This document shows, piece by piece, positions 18,328-26,446 of a DNA stretch of 64,000 nucleotides. The notes beneath the pieces are model-generated. The model saw nothing but the letters and a program-made list of their open reading frames with translations, made no database searches and was not told where the DNA came from. This DNA comes from Ilyomonas sp963847085 (GTDB lineage: Bacteria > Bacteroidota > Bacteroidia > Chitinophagales > Chitinophagaceae), in the NCBI GenBank assembly GCA_963847085.1, contig CAWJYO010000009.1:744001-808000 (forward strand). The letters run 5' to 3'. Position 1 is the stretch's first letter. Each line of letters opens with the position of its first letter. The translations under genes and the position numbers were made by a program.

Positions 18328-18945
18328 ATGAAAAAATTATTCGTTTCGCTGCTGTTACTGGCAGCTTTAGTTGGCTTTAGCAGCCAGGCAAATGCACAAA
18401 TGAAAGTGGCTGTGTTTGATATAGACTTAATGGTGCGGGCCATGCCTGGCATTAATGGCGTTGACAGCCTCGTTCAGATTTACCAAAGAGATTCTTTGGG
18501 AACTGAATACCAGATTTTAAACAGCGAATTCCACAGGTTAGACAGCACTTATAAAGCCGACTCCACCGCAAAAAAAACGCAAGCAGTATTGGATTATAGC
18601 TCTAATCAGCGCCAGCAGGTAGGAATCAAACTGGTGTACTGGCAGCAATATGCACAGCAAAAATCGGAAGCCAAAACGCAACAGCTTGCACAGCCCCTTT
18701 ACGAAAAAGTAGTTGAAGCATATAAGAAAGTATTAGCTACGCACAAGTATCCATTAATACTAAAACCGCAAACCTATGAAGATGGCTCGCAGGTTGATAA
18801 TTTGTTCATTTCTGTTGCCAAAGAATTGAAAATGACTTCGCTGCCACAGGAGCTGATTTACTTAGGACCTGATCCTGATGCATCGGCTACAAAACCATCA
18901 ACAGGTGCGACAAAGCTTTCGACCGGTGGTACGAAAAAACCTTAG
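18328..18945 (+). CDS. OmpH/Skp-family periplasmic chaperone, copy 2
   Basis: 205 residues, paralogue of the preceding gene. Signal peptide MKKLFVSLLLLAALVGFSSQANAQ, then MKVAVFDIDLMVRAMPGINGVDSLVQIYQRDSLG. The central helices are less charged than in copy 1. It ends in a short tail of threonine-rich near-repeats (KPSTGATKLSTGGTKKP). The 80-base gap to copy 1 contains AAAAACAAA twice (18276, 18319). The pair bamA-skp-skp is usual in Bacteroidota. Confidence 0.88.
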   Translation: MKKLFVSLLLLAALVGFSSQANAQMKVAVFDIDLMVRAMPGINGVDSLVQIYQRDSLGTEYQILNSEFHRLDSTYKADSTAKKTQAVLDYSSNQRQQVGIKLVYWQQYAQQKSEAKTQQLAQPLYEKVVEAYKKVLATHKYPLILKPQTYEDGSQVDNLFISVAKELKMTSLPQELIYLGPDPDASATKPSTGATKLSTGGTKKP

Positions 18946-18978
18946 TTGTTCTATATCTTTTAAAAAGAAACTTAATCT

Positions 18979-19023
18979 AACAAAAGAGCCATGATGCAAG
19001 TGCATCGTGGCTCTTTTGTTTTT
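18979..19023 (+). terminator. Intrinsic terminator after the second Skp gene
   Basis: A 20 bp stem (18979-18998 with 19001-19020) with one G:U pair, then T-rich sequence. The 3' side is TTTGTTTTT (19015-19023), the complement of the dispersed motif. Confidence 0.88.
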
Positions 19024-19063
19024 GCAGGAAAAATTGATAATGAAAAAAGAGTAGCAAGCGCCT

Positions 19064-19119
19064 CGTTATTCCGCAAGCCTGTCCGCGATGAAAATCGGGA
19101 CAGGTCTTGCGGAATAACG
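19064..19119. repeat. Long hairpin, possible REP-like element
   Basis: Arms 19064-19084 and 19098-19119 pair over about 21 bp with a single bulged T (core CGTTATTCCGCAAG). The loop is 13 bases. No T-run follows and it comes just after a good terminator, so a second terminator is unlikely. I see no other copy in the window. Confidence 0.7.
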
Positions 19120-19187
19120 GCATCACCTCAACTTCTTCAATAAAACAAAAATGAATAAAAACAAATCAAACAGAGAAGAATGAATAA

Positions 19188-19865
19188 CTAATCTTCATTC
19201 TCATTATGTTCACCGCGCTTTCTTTGCCTGCGCCGGTCGCGGTATTTTAAGATGGGAACTTTGGTTTCGGTGCCTTTCAAAAGGCGGTTGATATTCTTCT
19301 GATGTGTAAGAATGACCATCAAAGCAACGGCAACAGAGAAGATGCGATACAGCGTTACATCATCATTAAAAACAAAAAGAATAAACACCGCAAACGCAAT
19401 AGAAGAAAGAATAGAGCTTAACGATACAAATCGCGTTAAATACAAAACGCAAAGAAACACAGCTACACAGCATAATGCCACGCTCGGCTGCATTGCCACC
19501 ACCATTCCAAACAGGGTAGCCACGCCTTTACCGCCTTTAAAATTTGCCCAGATAGGAAAGATGTGTCCTAATACCGCCGCAAGCCCCAAACCAATCATCA
19601 GGTTGGTTCTGTCCCAATCGTGAGAAGGAACAATATAATAAGGGATGATGATGTACAACGAAGTGGCAATTACGCCTTTCAGCATGTCAACACTCATTAC
19701 AATGGTTCCCCACTTCGAGCCTAAGACGCGGTACGTATTGGTGGCGCCGGCATTGCCACTGCCATAATCACGGATGTCAATTCCAAAATAATATTTACTT
19801 ACCCAAACAGCCGTTGGAATCGAACCGATGAGATAAGCAATAAAAATTAAAATGAGTTCCTGCAT
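19188..19865 (-). CDS. plsY: Glycerol-3-phosphate acyltransferase PlsY
   Basis: Integral membrane acyltransferase that makes lysophosphatidic acid from acyl-phosphate and glycerol 3-phosphate. 225 residues. Family motifs are GSIPTAVWVSKYYFGIDIRDYGSGNAGATNTYRVLG, GHIFPIWANFKGGKGVATLFG and the late LTHQKNINRLLKG. About six hydrophobic helices. The charged C-terminal tail (KYRDRRRQRKRGEHNENED) is longer than in many homologues. Starts at the ATG at 19865. Confidence 0.95.
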   Translation of the reverse strand: MQELILIFIAYLIGSIPTAVWVSKYYFGIDIRDYGSGNAGATNTYRVLGSKWGTIVMSVDMLKGVIATSLYIIIPYYIVPSHDWDRTNLMIGLGLAAVLGHIFPIWANFKGGKGVATLFGMVVAMQPSVALCCVAVFLCVLYLTRFVSLSSILSSIAFAVFILFVFNDDVTLYRIFSVAVALMVILTHQKNINRLLKGTETKVPILKYRDRRRQRKRGEHNENED

Positions 19866-19888
19866 TGACAGATGAAAAGTTAGAAAGA

Positions 19889-19917
19889 CAAATATATTAC
19901 TTCTCTCTTTCCAACAA
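19889..19917 (-). promoter_or_regulatory. Candidate promoter of plsY
   Basis: On the minus strand TATATTTG (19896-19889) matches TAnnTTTG exactly. TTGT at 19917-19914, 17 bases upstream, is a partial match to TTTG. The plsY ATG is 24 bases downstream of the -7 element. Confidence 0.45.
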
Positions 19918-19945
19918 TCGTTCCCTGCCGTTTATCATCAAAATT

Positions 19946-20767
19946 TTAACTGCCAAAACACAATAAGCTCCACTGATGTAAATTCTGTGTACCCTGATGT
20001 TTTAGCCCATAACGGGCCGCTTCTGCAAGTATAATCCCTTCATCTTCTGCCAGCAAGCCACTTAACAATAAAGTGCCGTTTCTATTTAATTGAGACGAAA
20101 GAAAAGAAAGATTATCCAGGATAATGTTGCGGTTGATATTGGCTAAAATCACATCAAAGCATTGCTGAACATTGGCATCGCTTCGCTGCTCAACTTTTAT
20201 TTTATCGCAGCCATTTTTGGCTATATTTTCTTTGCTGTTGTCAATACTCCATTCATCGTTGTCAATTGCCAAAACAGAAGCTGCGCCTAGCTTTTCAGCC
20301 AATATTGCAAGAACACCTGTTCCAGTGCCAAAATCAAACACGTTCCTATTTTTAAAATCAATGTTTCGCATTTGCTTTATCATCATGGTGGTAGTAGCAT
20401 GATGACCGGTGCCAAAACTCATTTTCGGAGTGATGATAATTTCATGTTGCACCGTAGAGATGGGTAAATGAAAGTGAGCACGCACAGCCACAAAATCATC
20501 AATCACCACAGGATCAAAATGGCTTTCCCATACCGCATTCCAGTTTTGCTGAGGTATTTCTTTTGTTTGATAGGATAAAGAAAATGGTTCGGCTATTTTA
20601 TTAAGCTCCGCTTCATTAAATTGTTCTTGACTGATGTAAGCTTTTATGAAACCGTCATTTTCTTCAAAGCCTTCAAACTCAATACCGGCAAGCATTGCAA
20701 CGATGGTATCTGCTTCGTTTGTTTTTACATCAAAAATTATAACTTCTATATAACTGTTCAAATTCAT
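19946..20767 (-). CDS. prmA: Ribosomal protein L11 methyltransferase
   Basis: S-adenosylmethionine-dependent enzyme that methylates ribosomal protein L11. 273 residues. A small N-terminal substrate-recognition domain (about residues 1-110) is followed by the Rossmann methyltransferase domain. The domain has KMSFGTGHHATTTMMI, motif I DFGTGTGVLAILAEKLGA, the acidic AIDNDEWSIDNSKEN and the catalytic-loop-like ANINRNI. Starts at the ATG at 20767, divergent from the arginine cluster. Confidence 0.93.
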   Translation of the reverse strand: MNLNSYIEVIIFDVKTNEADTIVAMLAGIEFEGFEENDGFIKAYISQEQFNEAELNKIAEPFSLSYQTKEIPQQNWNAVWESHFDPVVIDDFVAVRAHFHLPISTVQHEIIITPKMSFGTGHHATTTMMIKQMRNIDFKNRNVFDFGTGTGVLAILAEKLGAASVLAIDNDEWSIDNSKENIAKNGCDKIKVEQRSDANVQQCFDVILANINRNIILDNLSFLSSQLNRNGTLLLSGLLAEDEGIILAEAARYGLKHQGTQNLHQWSLLCFGS

Positions 20768-21157
20768 GCTGAAAACAAAAAGGCAAGATAGCGGTAATGG
20801 CTCTTCTTCATCTTAAAAAAGAACACTTGTTTTGTTACAATTTATTTTTTATAAAAAAATTAATCTCAGTAATGGTAAACCTTTATAATTTTACACCTCA
20901 CAAGCAATCAGTTTCATTTCATTTTTTATTTTGAACTAAAGTTGAAACACTACACAACACATACAATTTATAATTCTTTCCATCCTTCGCTGATGGGTGT
21001 TGTTATTTTACCCAATCCCTGCTGCTTCCGACCGGCACGACGACCGCGCATTTAATCGGCATTCCTACATCATTTTGTTGGATTGTTATGCAAGGCTTGC
21101 AATAAGCCCGGCATTATTTTCGTCAATCAACCGTTCAAATTCTAATTCGTTTTTACC
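20768..21157. other. Leader region of the arginine cluster
   Basis: 390 bases between prmA and the first arginine gene. The left 200 are very AT-rich. Around 20993-21060 the base composition changes to GC-rich, where a short arginine-rich reading frame lies (annotated separately). Downstream, near 21089-21115, GGCTT-gcaat-AAGCC forms a hairpin followed by ATTATTTTCG, which could be a weak terminator. Together these fit an attenuator, but I cannot show alternative pairing by eye. Confidence 0.45.
20993..21055 (+). CDS. Possible arginine-rich leader peptide
   Basis: 20-codon reading frame, ATG at 20993 and TAA at 21053-21055. The second half reads CCFRPARRPRI: four arginines among seven residues (CGA, CGA, CGA, CGC) just before the stop. 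It lies about 100 bases ahead of the first gene of the arginine cluster, where an attenuator leader peptide would be expected, and is followed by a hairpin near 21089-21108. Amino-acid operons are often controlled by ribosome stalling on such codon runs. Chance is a real alternative: the peptide is short, the flanking sequence is GC-rich, and no Shine-Dalgarno is visible (uninformative in Bacteroidota). Confidence 0.4.
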   Translation: MGVVILPNPCCFRPARRPRI

Positions 21158-21877
21158 GTGGAGCAGCAAGACAATATTATCGTTCGTATAGCCAACATTG
21201 GCGACATACAGTTTGCAAAAATTATTACCGAAGAAATGGCAGCCAGCGCCGCCGCACGTGGCACAGGCATTGCCAAACGCGATCCTTCCTACATAGAAAA
21301 TAAAATGCTCGAAGGCAAAGCCGTAATTGCCGTTACTACCGATGGCGCGTGGGTTGGCTTTTGCTATATTGAAACCTGGAGTCATGGTGAATATGTTGCT
21401 AACAGCGGCCTTATTGTTTCACCAGCATTCCGGAAAAGCGGCGTAGCAAAGCGCATTAAACATGCGGTTTTTAATTTATCGAGAGAGAAATATCCAACTG
21501 CAAAAATATTTGGTTTAACAACTGGTTTGGCGGTTATGAAAATCAATAGCGATTTGGGGTATGAGCCGGTAACCTACAGCGAGCTTACGCAGGACGAAGC
21601 ATTTTGGGCAGGCTGCAAAAGCTGTGTGAACTATGATATTCTTACCATGAAAGAGAGAAAGAATTGTTTGTGTACCGCCATGTTGTACGATCCCGCCGAC
21701 CACTATGAACCAAAAGAAACAAAAGAGCATTTTGAAGAAAAAAGTGAGGCCTACAACCGGCTATTAGAAAGCAAGCAAAGCCGTTTTTTAAGCGTGTTTA
21801 AAAAGAAAGAAAAAAGCGAAAAAGAACAAAAACAAAGGCGTTCATTAGTAAGTATGCTGTTTACATTATTTGCATAA
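21158..21877 (+). CDS. GNAT acyltransferase at head of arginine cluster (N-acylglutamate synthase candidate)
   Basis: 239 residues with a GNAT fold. The acyl-CoA-binding region is NSGLIVSPAFRKSGVAKRIKHAVFNLSREKYP. The conserved N-terminal ITEEMAASAAARGTGIAKRDPSYIENKMLEGKAVIAV is typical of GNAT proteins that head arginine clusters in Bacteroidota. A Cys cluster (CKSCVNYDILTMKERKNCLCTAM, residues about 158-180) is unusual for GNAT enzymes. The likely job is N-acetyl- or N-succinylglutamate formation, replacing argA/argJ. The only reasonable start is GTG at 21158. The C-terminal 30 residues are lysine- and glutamate-rich. Confidence 0.75.
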   Translation: MEQQDNIIVRIANIGDIQFAKIITEEMAASAAARGTGIAKRDPSYIENKMLEGKAVIAVTTDGAWVGFCYIETWSHGEYVANSGLIVSPAFRKSGVAKRIKHAVFNLSREKYPTAKIFGLTTGLAVMKINSDLGYEPVTYSELTQDEAFWAGCKSCVNYDILTMKERKNCLCTAMLYDPADHYEPKETKEHFEEKSEAYNRLLESKQSRFLSVFKKKEKSEKEQKQRRSLVSMLFTLFA

Positions 21878-22031
21878 TCAACAGCCAATACAAAATACAG
21901 TTTTATGGTACGAGCGTTTGTAACTCCGATGCATCGTCCGTTGTGTCACTCACTTCAACGTTCTGAAAATAATTGGGCAAAAACAAACCCTGCATCGCAA
22001 ATCAATTAACTGAGAATATTTTTTATCATTC

Positions 22032-23264
22032 ATGCAAAGCACCCCACAATCATCAGACTATTCCAATAAAACAGTTGTTCTTGGCTTCAGCGGTGGATTA
22101 GACACTACTTTCTGTGTAAAATATCTTACCGAAGACAGAGGTTTCGATGTGCATAGCATCATTGTAAACACCGGCGGTTTTAGCGATGATGAATTAAAAA
22201 AAATAGAACAACATGCTTATCAACTGGGTGTAAAAACACACACCACAATTGATGCAGTAAAAGGCTATTACGATCGCATTATTAAATACCTTGTTTTTGG
22301 AAATGTCTTAAAAAACAATACCTATCCATTAAGCGTAAGTGCTGAACGATTGATACAAGCTTTGCACATTGCCGAACACGTAAAAAAGCTAAACGCAAAA
22401 GCCGTAGCCCATGGCAGCACCGGCGCAGGCAACGACCAGGTACGGTTCGACATGGTGTTTCATATTATGATACCCGATGTTGAAATCATTACACCCATAC
22501 GCGATTTGAGATTGAGCCGTGAAGAAGAGATAAATTATCTCAAAAACAAAGGTGTGCAGATGAACTTTGAAAAGGCTGCGTATTCGATAAATAAAGGCTT
22601 GTGGGGCACCAGCGTTGGCGGAAGAGAAACATTAAACAGTAAGGGAATGTTGCCCGAAGAAGCCTGGCCAACTCAAGTTTCAAAACATGATGGTGAAGAA
22701 GTAAAACTGCATTTTGAGCAAGGGGAGCTTACTTCTGTAAACGATAAACAATTTAATCATCCATCTGAAGCGATACAATATTTACAAAATATTGCCGGTG
22801 CTTATGGCATTGGCAGAGACATTCATGTAGGTGATACCATCATTGGTATTAAAGGCCGTGTGGGTTTTGAAGCGGCTGCACCGATGGTTATTATCAAAGC
22901 GCATCATGCGCTGGAAAAACATGTGCTTACCAAATGGCAATTGAGCTGGAAAGATACCATCGCAAATTTTTATGGCAACTGGCTTCATGAAGGCCAGATA
23001 CTCGACCCCGTAATGCGCGACATTGAGGCATTTTTACAAAGCTCCCAACAGCATGTAACAGGCGATGTATTTGTACAGTTGATGCCTTACCGTTTTCAGG
23101 TTATTGGGATCGAAAGCGGGTATGATTTAATGAACAGCAAGTGGGGAAAATATGGTGAAATGAATAGCGGCTGGACAGGCGAAGATGTACGTGGTTTTAG
23201 TAAGATATTCGGCAATCAAACGGCGATGTGGCATCAGATAAATGAAGACAAAAGCGAAAAATAA
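22032..23264 (+). CDS. argG: Argininosuccinate synthase
   Basis: Joins citrulline and aspartate with ATP to argininosuccinate. 410 residues. The PP-loop is VVLGFSGGLDTTFCVKYL near the N-terminus. AHGSTGAGNDQVRFD (residues about 132-146) is the ATP/citrulline-binding block. LWGTSVGGRETLNSKG lies in the synthase domain, and a YHKK-type multimerisation end is replaced by a shorter tail. The 154-base gap before it holds AAAAACAAA at 21979 and a 34-codon frame (21905-22009) with no recognisable meaning. Confidence 0.93.
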   Translation: MQSTPQSSDYSNKTVVLGFSGGLDTTFCVKYLTEDRGFDVHSIIVNTGGFSDDELKKIEQHAYQLGVKTHTTIDAVKGYYDRIIKYLVFGNVLKNNTYPLSVSAERLIQALHIAEHVKKLNAKAVAHGSTGAGNDQVRFDMVFHIMIPDVEIITPIRDLRLSREEEINYLKNKGVQMNFEKAAYSINKGLWGTSVGGRETLNSKGMLPEEAWPTQVSKHDGEEVKLHFEQGELTSVNDKQFNHPSEAIQYLQNIAGAYGIGRDIHVGDTIIGIKGRVGFEAAAPMVIIKAHHALEKHVLTKWQLSWKDTIANFYGNWLHEGQILDPVMRDIEAFLQSSQQHVTGDVFVQLMPYRFQVIGIESGYDLMNSKWGKYGEMNSGWTGEDVRGFSKIFGNQTAMWHQINEDKSEK

Positions 23265-23300
23265 AGCGTAAAAACAAACCTCTTTTACGACAAAAAAAGA

Positions 23301-24194
23301 ATGACAATACTTACAGATTCTGATATAAAAAAACTTTGTACGGAAGCTGGTTTTAAACCTGAAAGCGAAGTGGTAGAAATTGCAAAAGGTTGGTGGTCAT
23401 CGGCATACGGTTTTACGTCCGGCATCAACAAATATGTGATTAGAGTCAATAATGATGGTGCAGATTTCAGAAAAGATAAATTGGTATCGCAACTGTTGAA
23501 GGGAAGCGGTTTGCCTGTTCCAAATATTATGGCGTTGGGCGAATACAGGGACTTGCATTATGCCATCAGTGAATGGTGTGAAGGACATACCATGATTGAT
23601 GAAAACATTACTGAAAATGATGTTCTGCATTTGTATGAATGTTTGTGGCAACTGAAAGAGTTTACTATGAGCCATTTGCCGGGCTGGAAATTGTTGGATG
23701 ATGATGAAGACGGTGAGCCGGGCGGCTGGCAAGCCGGGCTGCTCGATTTTCAAAATCATAAAATGGATTACACAATTGAAGGGCTGGTTAACAAGGGAAA
23801 GTTAAATGGCAAAGTGGTAGAAAAAACGTTGAATATAATAGAATCTTTGCTCTCTTATTGCAACACAACAAAGCACTTGCTGCATGGAGATTTTGGTTTT
23901 GATAACGCGCTCACCAACGGCAAACAAATAACCGGATTGATAGATTGGGCAGAAGCAAGATTGGGCGATTTTTTGTACGATGTCGCTTATTTATTCTTCA
24001 ATTCATCAACTATCAATTACAAAAAACTGTGGCTGCAATTTTTAAAACAAAAAGAGATAACCATCGAAAATATGAATGAAAGATTGTTGTGCTACCAGCT
24101 GGTAATTGGGTTGAATAGTATTGCTATCGCAGCGCATACAAATAAAGAAGAATCTTATAAAGAGGATTTGAAAAAGTTGCTCAGTCTTTTATAA
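23301..24194 (+). CDS. APH-like phosphotransferase inside arginine cluster
   Basis: 297-residue protein of the aminoglycoside/choline-kinase-like superfamily. The glycine/Trp-rich N-terminus (EIAKGWWSSAYGFTSGINKYVIRVN) corresponds to the nucleotide loop and catalytic lysine region. Brenner-like catalytic motif HLLHGDFGFDNALTNGKQITGLIDWAEARLGDFLYDVAYLFF has the catalytic Asp (HGDFGFDN) and metal-binding Asp (IDW). The substrate cannot be inferred; small-molecule kinase is the safest call. It lies between argG and argC with 36- and 16-base gaps, so is probably co-transcribed, but it is not a known arginine step. Confidence 0.8.
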   Translation: MTILTDSDIKKLCTEAGFKPESEVVEIAKGWWSSAYGFTSGINKYVIRVNNDGADFRKDKLVSQLLKGSGLPVPNIMALGEYRDLHYAISEWCEGHTMIDENITENDVLHLYECLWQLKEFTMSHLPGWKLLDDDEDGEPGGWQAGLLDFQNHKMDYTIEGLVNKGKLNGKVVEKTLNIIESLLSYCNTTKHLLHGDFGFDNALTNGKQITGLIDWAEARLGDFLYDVAYLFFNSSTINYKKLWLQFLKQKEITIENMNERLLCYQLVIGLNSIAIAAHTNKEESYKEDLKKLLSLL

Positions 24195-24210
24195 AAACGA
24201 TACAATCAAC

Positions 24211-25215
24211 ATGAGCATCAACATTGGCATTATTGGTGGAGCCGGCTACACCGGCGGCGAGCTGATCCGATTGCTTATCAATCATCCGCAAGCGAATATT
24301 GTATTTGTATATAGCAACAGTAACGCCGGAAAATATGTGTACCAGGTGCACCAGGATTTATTAGGCGAAACCAAACTGGCATTTAGTGGCAAAGAAATAT
24401 TGGCGAAACCAAACTTAGCTAACATTGATGTGCTGTTTCTCTGCACCGGTCATGGCGAAGCAAAGAAATTTTTAGAAGCCAATGAAATACCTGCAAAAGT
24501 AAAAATCATTGATCTGTCGAATGATTTCCGTCTTGCTCACAACTCGCAGTTCAAAGACCGCAACTTTGTGTATGGCTTGCCTGAATTAAACAAAGAGCAA
24601 ATTAAAACCGCAGATAACATTGCCAATCCCGGCTGCTTTGCAACAGCTATTCAGTTAGGCTTGTTGCCGCTGGCAAAAGCAGACTTGCTCGAAGAAGTTT
24701 ATTCAACCGGTATCACCGGCAGTACAGGTGCAGGACAAAGCCTGAGTACTACATCACATTTTAGCTGGCGCGCTAACAATATCCAGGCTTATAAAACATT
24801 AACGCATCAGCATCTTGGTGAAATTGTTCAGTCGTTACTGCAACTGCAAAACAATTCTTCAGATACTGGCGGCTCTATTAATTTCGTTCCCTGGCGCGGC
24901 GATTTTACACGCGGCATTTTTGTTAGCTCTGTTATTCATTGCGAAACCAAAAAGGAAGAACTGGCTGCTCTCTTCAAAGATTTTTATGCAGATAGTGCAT
25001 TCACACTTGTTAGCGATGAACCTATTTTTTTAAAGCAGGTGGTGAATACAAACAAATGTATTATTCAATTGGAAAATGTAGGCACTAAACTGGTGGTACA
25101 TTCTATTCTTGACAATCTTTTAAAAGGCGCATCAGGGCAAGCCGTGCAAAACATGAACCTGATGTTTGGCCTTAACGAAACAACCGGCTTACATTTAAAA
25201 GCAAGCTATTTTTAA
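24211..25215 (+). CDS. argC: N-acylglutamyl-phosphate reductase
   Basis: Reduces N-acylglutamyl phosphate to the semialdehyde with NADPH. 334 residues. The N-terminal Rossmann motif is IGIIGGAGYTGGELIRLLINHP. The active-site cysteine is in NPGCFATAIQLGLLPL, and GITGSTGAGQSLSTTSHFSWRANNIQAYKTLTHQHLGEI follows as in the family. The C-terminus NLLKGASGQAVQNMNLMFG is diagnostic. Fits the third arginine step. Confidence 0.95.
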   Translation: MSINIGIIGGAGYTGGELIRLLINHPQANIVFVYSNSNAGKYVYQVHQDLLGETKLAFSGKEILAKPNLANIDVLFLCTGHGEAKKFLEANEIPAKVKIIDLSNDFRLAHNSQFKDRNFVYGLPELNKEQIKTADNIANPGCFATAIQLGLLPLAKADLLEEVYSTGITGSTGAGQSLSTTSHFSWRANNIQAYKTLTHQHLGEIVQSLLQLQNNSSDTGGSINFVPWRGDFTRGIFVSSVIHCETKKEELAALFKDFYADSAFTLVSDEPIFLKQVVNTNKCIIQLENVGTKLVVHSILDNLLKGASGQAVQNMNLMFGLNETTGLHLKASYF

Positions 25216-25229
25216 AATAACAAACAACC

Positions 25230-26408
25230 ATGAAATTATTCGACGTCTATCCGTTAAACGATATTACAATTACCAAAGCCCAGGGCAGTTATGTGTGGGA
25301 TGACAATGGCGTACAATATCTTGATATGTATGGTGGTCATGCCGTCATCAGCATTGGACACACCCATCCGCATTGGGTGAAAAGAATTGAAGAGCAGTTA
25401 GAAAAAATTGCCTTCTATTCCAACTCTGTTCATATCCCCATTCAGCAGCAACTGGCTGATAAATTGGGAAAGATAAGTGGCAAAGAAGACTACCAATTGT
25501 TTCTCGTAAACAGTGGTGCTGAAGCCAATGAGAACGCGTTAAAGCTGGCTTCGTTTCACAATGGCAAAAAGAAAATTGTGGCGTTTTCAAAAGCCTTTCA
25601 TGGCAGAACTTCATTGGCTGTAGCAGCTACTGATAACAAGTCAATCGTAGCTTCTGTGAATGAAACTGACAATGTTGATTTTCTTCCTTTCAACGATGAA
25701 GCTGCATTAAAAACTTACTTTCAAACCAAGGGCAAAGAAGTATGCGCCGTAATTGTAGAAGGTGTACAAGGCGTAGGCGGTATTAATGTGGCAAGCGAAA
25801 GTTTTTTACAACTCATTCGTCGCTTATGTGACCAGAACGATGCGTTATTTATTGCTGATGAAGTGCAATGTGGTTATGGCAGAACGGGCAAGTTCTTTTG
25901 TACCGATCATGCAGGTGTAAATGCAGATATTTATACCATGGCAAAAGGCATGGGCAATGGCTTTCCGGTGGGCGGAATTTTAATTGCATCCTACATCAAA
26001 CCAAAGCATGGAATGTTGGGCACAACCTTCGGTGGAAATCATTTGGCTTGTGCGGCTGCATTGGCTGTTTTGGAAGTAATAGAAAACGAAAACTTAATTG
26101 AATTTGCCAAGCAGCGTGGTCAGTATTTGATGAACCGTTTGAAGACGATTGACGGCATTAAAAATGTGCGTGGCAGAGGTCTGATGATTGGTTTTGACGT
26201 GCCCGATGAACTGAAAGATTTGCGTAAAAAGCTTCTATACGACTTCAATATTTTTACAGGTGAGGCGAAACCCAATGTGATACGTTTATTGCCATCGCTG
26301 GCTTTATCGCGCAAGCAATCGGATGAGTTTTTAGAAGCCTTAGGGGAAGCGATTGCAGAGATGAAACCGGAAGAAAAAAGAGTAGAAGAAGAAGCAGAAG
26401 TGGAGTAG
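25230..26408 (+). CDS. argD: N-acylornithine aminotransferase
   Basis: PLP-dependent class III aminotransferase, 392 residues. Motifs: LFLVNSGAEANENALKLA, FHGRTSLAVAATDN, VIVEGVQGVGGI, LFIADEVQCGYGRTGKFF and the PLP lysine in YTMAKGMGNGFPVGG. The C-terminus ends in a short charged tail (KPEEKRVEEEAEVE) not usual for the family. Works on acetyl- or succinyl-glutamate semialdehyde; specificity cannot be read from the sequence. 14 bases after argC. Confidence 0.92.
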   Translation: MKLFDVYPLNDITITKAQGSYVWDDNGVQYLDMYGGHAVISIGHTHPHWVKRIEEQLEKIAFYSNSVHIPIQQQLADKLGKISGKEDYQLFLVNSGAEANENALKLASFHNGKKKIVAFSKAFHGRTSLAVAATDNKSIVASVNETDNVDFLPFNDEAALKTYFQTKGKEVCAVIVEGVQGVGGINVASESFLQLIRRLCDQNDALFIADEVQCGYGRTGKFFCTDHAGVNADIYTMAKGMGNGFPVGGILIASYIKPKHGMLGTTFGGNHLACAAALAVLEVIENENLIEFAKQRGQYLMNRLKTIDGIKNVRGRGLMIGFDVPDELKDLRKKLLYDFNIFTGEAKPNVIRLLPSLALSRKQSDEFLEALGEAIAEMKPEEKRVEEEAEVE

Positions 26409-26446
26409 CTGCACGAAACATTTTTAATAAAAACAAACGATACGCA

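Noticed and set aside
20768..21157. ArgR operator or riboswitch ahead of the arginine genes
   Set aside because: No convincing ARG-box palindrome or known riboswitch core could be recognised by eye.
21905..22009. 34-codon frame between the GNAT gene and argG as a second leader peptide
   Set aside because: Its three arginine codons are scattered, no hairpin follows, and the gap is short.
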